A stretch of DNA of 64,000 nucleotides, taken from contig NZ_CP062698.1 of assembly GCF_018389385.1 (NCBI RefSeq), forward strand, positions 3,442,667-3,506,666, written 5' to 3'. Position numbers and translations under genes: made by a program. The DNA comes from Anthocerotibacter panamensis C109 (GTDB taxonomy: Bacteria; Cyanobacteriota; Cyanobacteriia; Gloeobacterales; Anthocerotibacteraceae). How positions within the stretch are numbered: the first letter of the stretch is position 1; every line of letters begins with the position of its first letter. Of this stretch, positions 62,917 to 64,000 are shown piece after piece. Under the pieces are notes generated by a model. It saw nothing but the letters and a program-made list of their open reading frames with translations, made no database searches and was not told where the DNA came from.

Positions 62917-63993
62917 CAATTCAAAGTTGAAGTGCACCAGCACCTGACTGCTCGAAGAATACCTCATGTGGCGTTTTGTAGTCAAGACATTTTCTAGGTC
63001 GATGATTAATCAGATTAACGGCCCATACCAGCTTCTCTTTTTTTATAGCTTTGAAGTTAGTCTTTTTACGAAAAAACTGCCGTAGCATTCCATTCGTATG
63101 TTCATTTAATCCACGCTCCCATGAATGATACGGTCTGGCAAAATACCAGCACACATGTAATATTGCTGCTAGCCAAACATGTCCAGCAAATTCTTTTCCG
63201 TTATCAGAAGTTAAGGTTTTTAGCTTTTCTTGAGGAACTTCTTTAAATGCCTTTTTCGTTACTCGATTGAGAGAAGCTACTGTTTTGTCAGGGGCCAATT
63301 CCGCAATTAAGTATCGAGATGCTTTATCCACATGCGTTACAATCACTCCCTGGTGGTTTGCGCCGATCATCGTATCACTTTCCCAATGACCGATTTCCTC
63401 TTTAGCATCAGCAATCACCGGACGTTCCTCGATTCCCACACGGTTAGGAATCACTCCCCGCTTCCCTTTTAAGGCTATACGCTTCTTCCGCTTAGGCTGA
63501 TTACGTCGCAAGTACTTGGCAAATTCAGCCAGCCCCTCATGATTACTGTAGATCATTTTATAAATCGTTTCGTGGCTCATCCCTTTGAGCTTTTCGCGCT
63601 TCAGCCGTCCAGAGATTTGCTCAGGACTGTGACAATTTTTCAAGCGCATCTTCACTTCTTCTAAAATCTCTGTTGATATCTGCTGGAAGGGAACTTTAGA
63701 ACCTGCCCGCCGAGCTTTCATTTTCAGATGTGCCGTATCAGGAAGATAAGCGCCTATAGCTTGAGTATTACGGCGCAGCTCACGCGATAACGTAGCATGA
63801 CTGCGCTTCATTAGTACTGCAATGGTGCGTAGAGATAATCCTTGAGAAGTTCTCAGATCATGGAGCTGATAACGCTCATTTACGCTAAGCTGTGTGTAGC
63901 TCATGGGGTTCTCCGAAGTTGTGGTAAACGTCAGATTACCCTATGAGCCCCCTCTCGGTAAACTCCTAGGTGGTGCACTTCAACTTTGAATTG
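62917..63993 (-). mobile_element. complete IS30-family insertion sequence
   Basis: Perfect 23-bp terminal inverted repeats lie at 62917-62939 and 63971-63993 (starting CAATTCAAAGTTG). They enclose one transposase gene; total length is 1077 bp. I find no clear target-site duplication. The left repeat overlaps the last codons of the transposase. All parts look intact, so the element may be active. Confidence 0.93.
62921..63904 (-). CDS. IS30-family transposase
   Basis: The 327-residue protein has an N-terminal helix-turn-helix (LSVNERYQLHDLRTSQGLSL, TIAVLMKRSHATLSRELRRN) and the IS30 DDE catalytic domain: GHWESDTMIG, LTSDNGKEFAGH and the E-motif YHSWERGLNEHTNGMLRQFF. It is full length and undisrupted. 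Its last codons, QSGAGALQL, run into the left terminal repeat. Confidence 0.95.
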   Translation of the reverse strand: MSYTQLSVNERYQLHDLRTSQGLSLRTIAVLMKRSHATLSRELRRNTQAIGAYLPDTAHLKMKARRAGSKVPFQQISTEILEEVKMRLKNCHSPEQISGRLKREKLKGMSHETIYKMIYSNHEGLAEFAKYLRRNQPKRKKRIALKGKRGVIPNRVGIEERPVIADAKEEIGHWESDTMIGANHQGVIVTHVDKASRYLIAELAPDKTVASLNRVTKKAFKEVPQEKLKTLTSDNGKEFAGHVWLAAILHVCWYFARPYHSWERGLNEHTNGMLRQFFRKKTNFKAIKKEKLVWAVNLINHRPRKCLDYKTPHEVFFEQSGAGALQL

Positions 63994-64000
63994 ACGAAGT

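Noticed and set aside
62900-64000. target-site duplication around the IS30 element
   Set aside because: Bases flanking the 23-bp repeats (GGC on the left, ACG on the right) do not match, for this or slightly shifted ends.

Overview
The window looks like chromosomal DNA of a cyanobacterium. It carries a nitrate/bicarbonate-type ABC transporter whose ATPase (NrtC) is fused to a binding-protein-like domain, a DUF2854 protein, a DICT-domain regulator, several pentapeptide-repeat proteins and a DUF2993 protein. The general flavour recalls deep-branching (Gloeobacter-like) lineages, but nothing here proves that. No rRNA or convincing tRNA gene was seen.

Layout. 0.1-5.9 kb: ssb, secreted and membrane proteins of unknown role, a pentapeptide protein, a DUF2854 protein, comF, a dnaJ/cbpA-type chaperone and a transglutaminase-like protein. 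6-12 kb: a minus-strand five-gene operon nrtA-nrtB-carbonic anhydrase-nrtC-nrtD. 12.4-14.3 kb: a DICT plus degenerate HD-GYP regulator overlapping a second pentapeptide protein. 14.4-18.8 kb: a relic of an IS1-like transposase, then a cobalamin riboswitch controlling a TonB-dependent (BtuB-like) receptor coupled to a beta-propeller protein. 18.8-33.4 kb: ROK kinase, DUF2993, NodB/phosphodiester glycosidase fusion, secreted metalloprotease, lipid kinase, comEC, recQ and a heavy-metal RND pump. 33.4-37 kb: a TIGR03790-type protein, an AT-rich toxin/immunity-like pair and a decayed intergenic stretch. 37.2-52.1 kb: mostly housekeeping genes (lipB, ligA, scpA, pgi, surE, yraN, mraY) with paired dockerin-like proteins and a dCMP deaminase-HAD fusion.

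52.1-64 kb is a mosaic genomic island and the most interesting part. It contains a small integron: a divergent integrase gene (intI) cut off before its catalytic domain, a recombination core site, and two promoterless-looking cassettes. These encode an AbiTii-domain protein and a protein with an RNxxxH HEPN-like motif, each followed by a recognisable attC site. The far end of the array abuts a 5'-truncated nicotinamide phosphoribosyltransferase gene. The broken end of intI runs directly into a two-repeat, one-spacer CRISPR remnant. Next comes a mobile-element block: a SWIM zinc-finger protein, then an N6-methyltransferase and an SNF2-type helicase. These last two look like halves of one DarB-like protein, separated by a small gene and an opposed PIN/ribbon-helix-helix toxin-antitoxin pair. 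A shared G-rich leader precedes the plus-strand genes of this block. A complete IS30-family element with 23-bp inverted repeats closes the window.

Working picture: a stable chromosome with vitamin B12 and nitrate/inorganic-carbon uptake and metal efflux, and an accessory region where integron, CRISPR, toxin-antitoxin and antirestriction-like pieces have accumulated and partly decayed.
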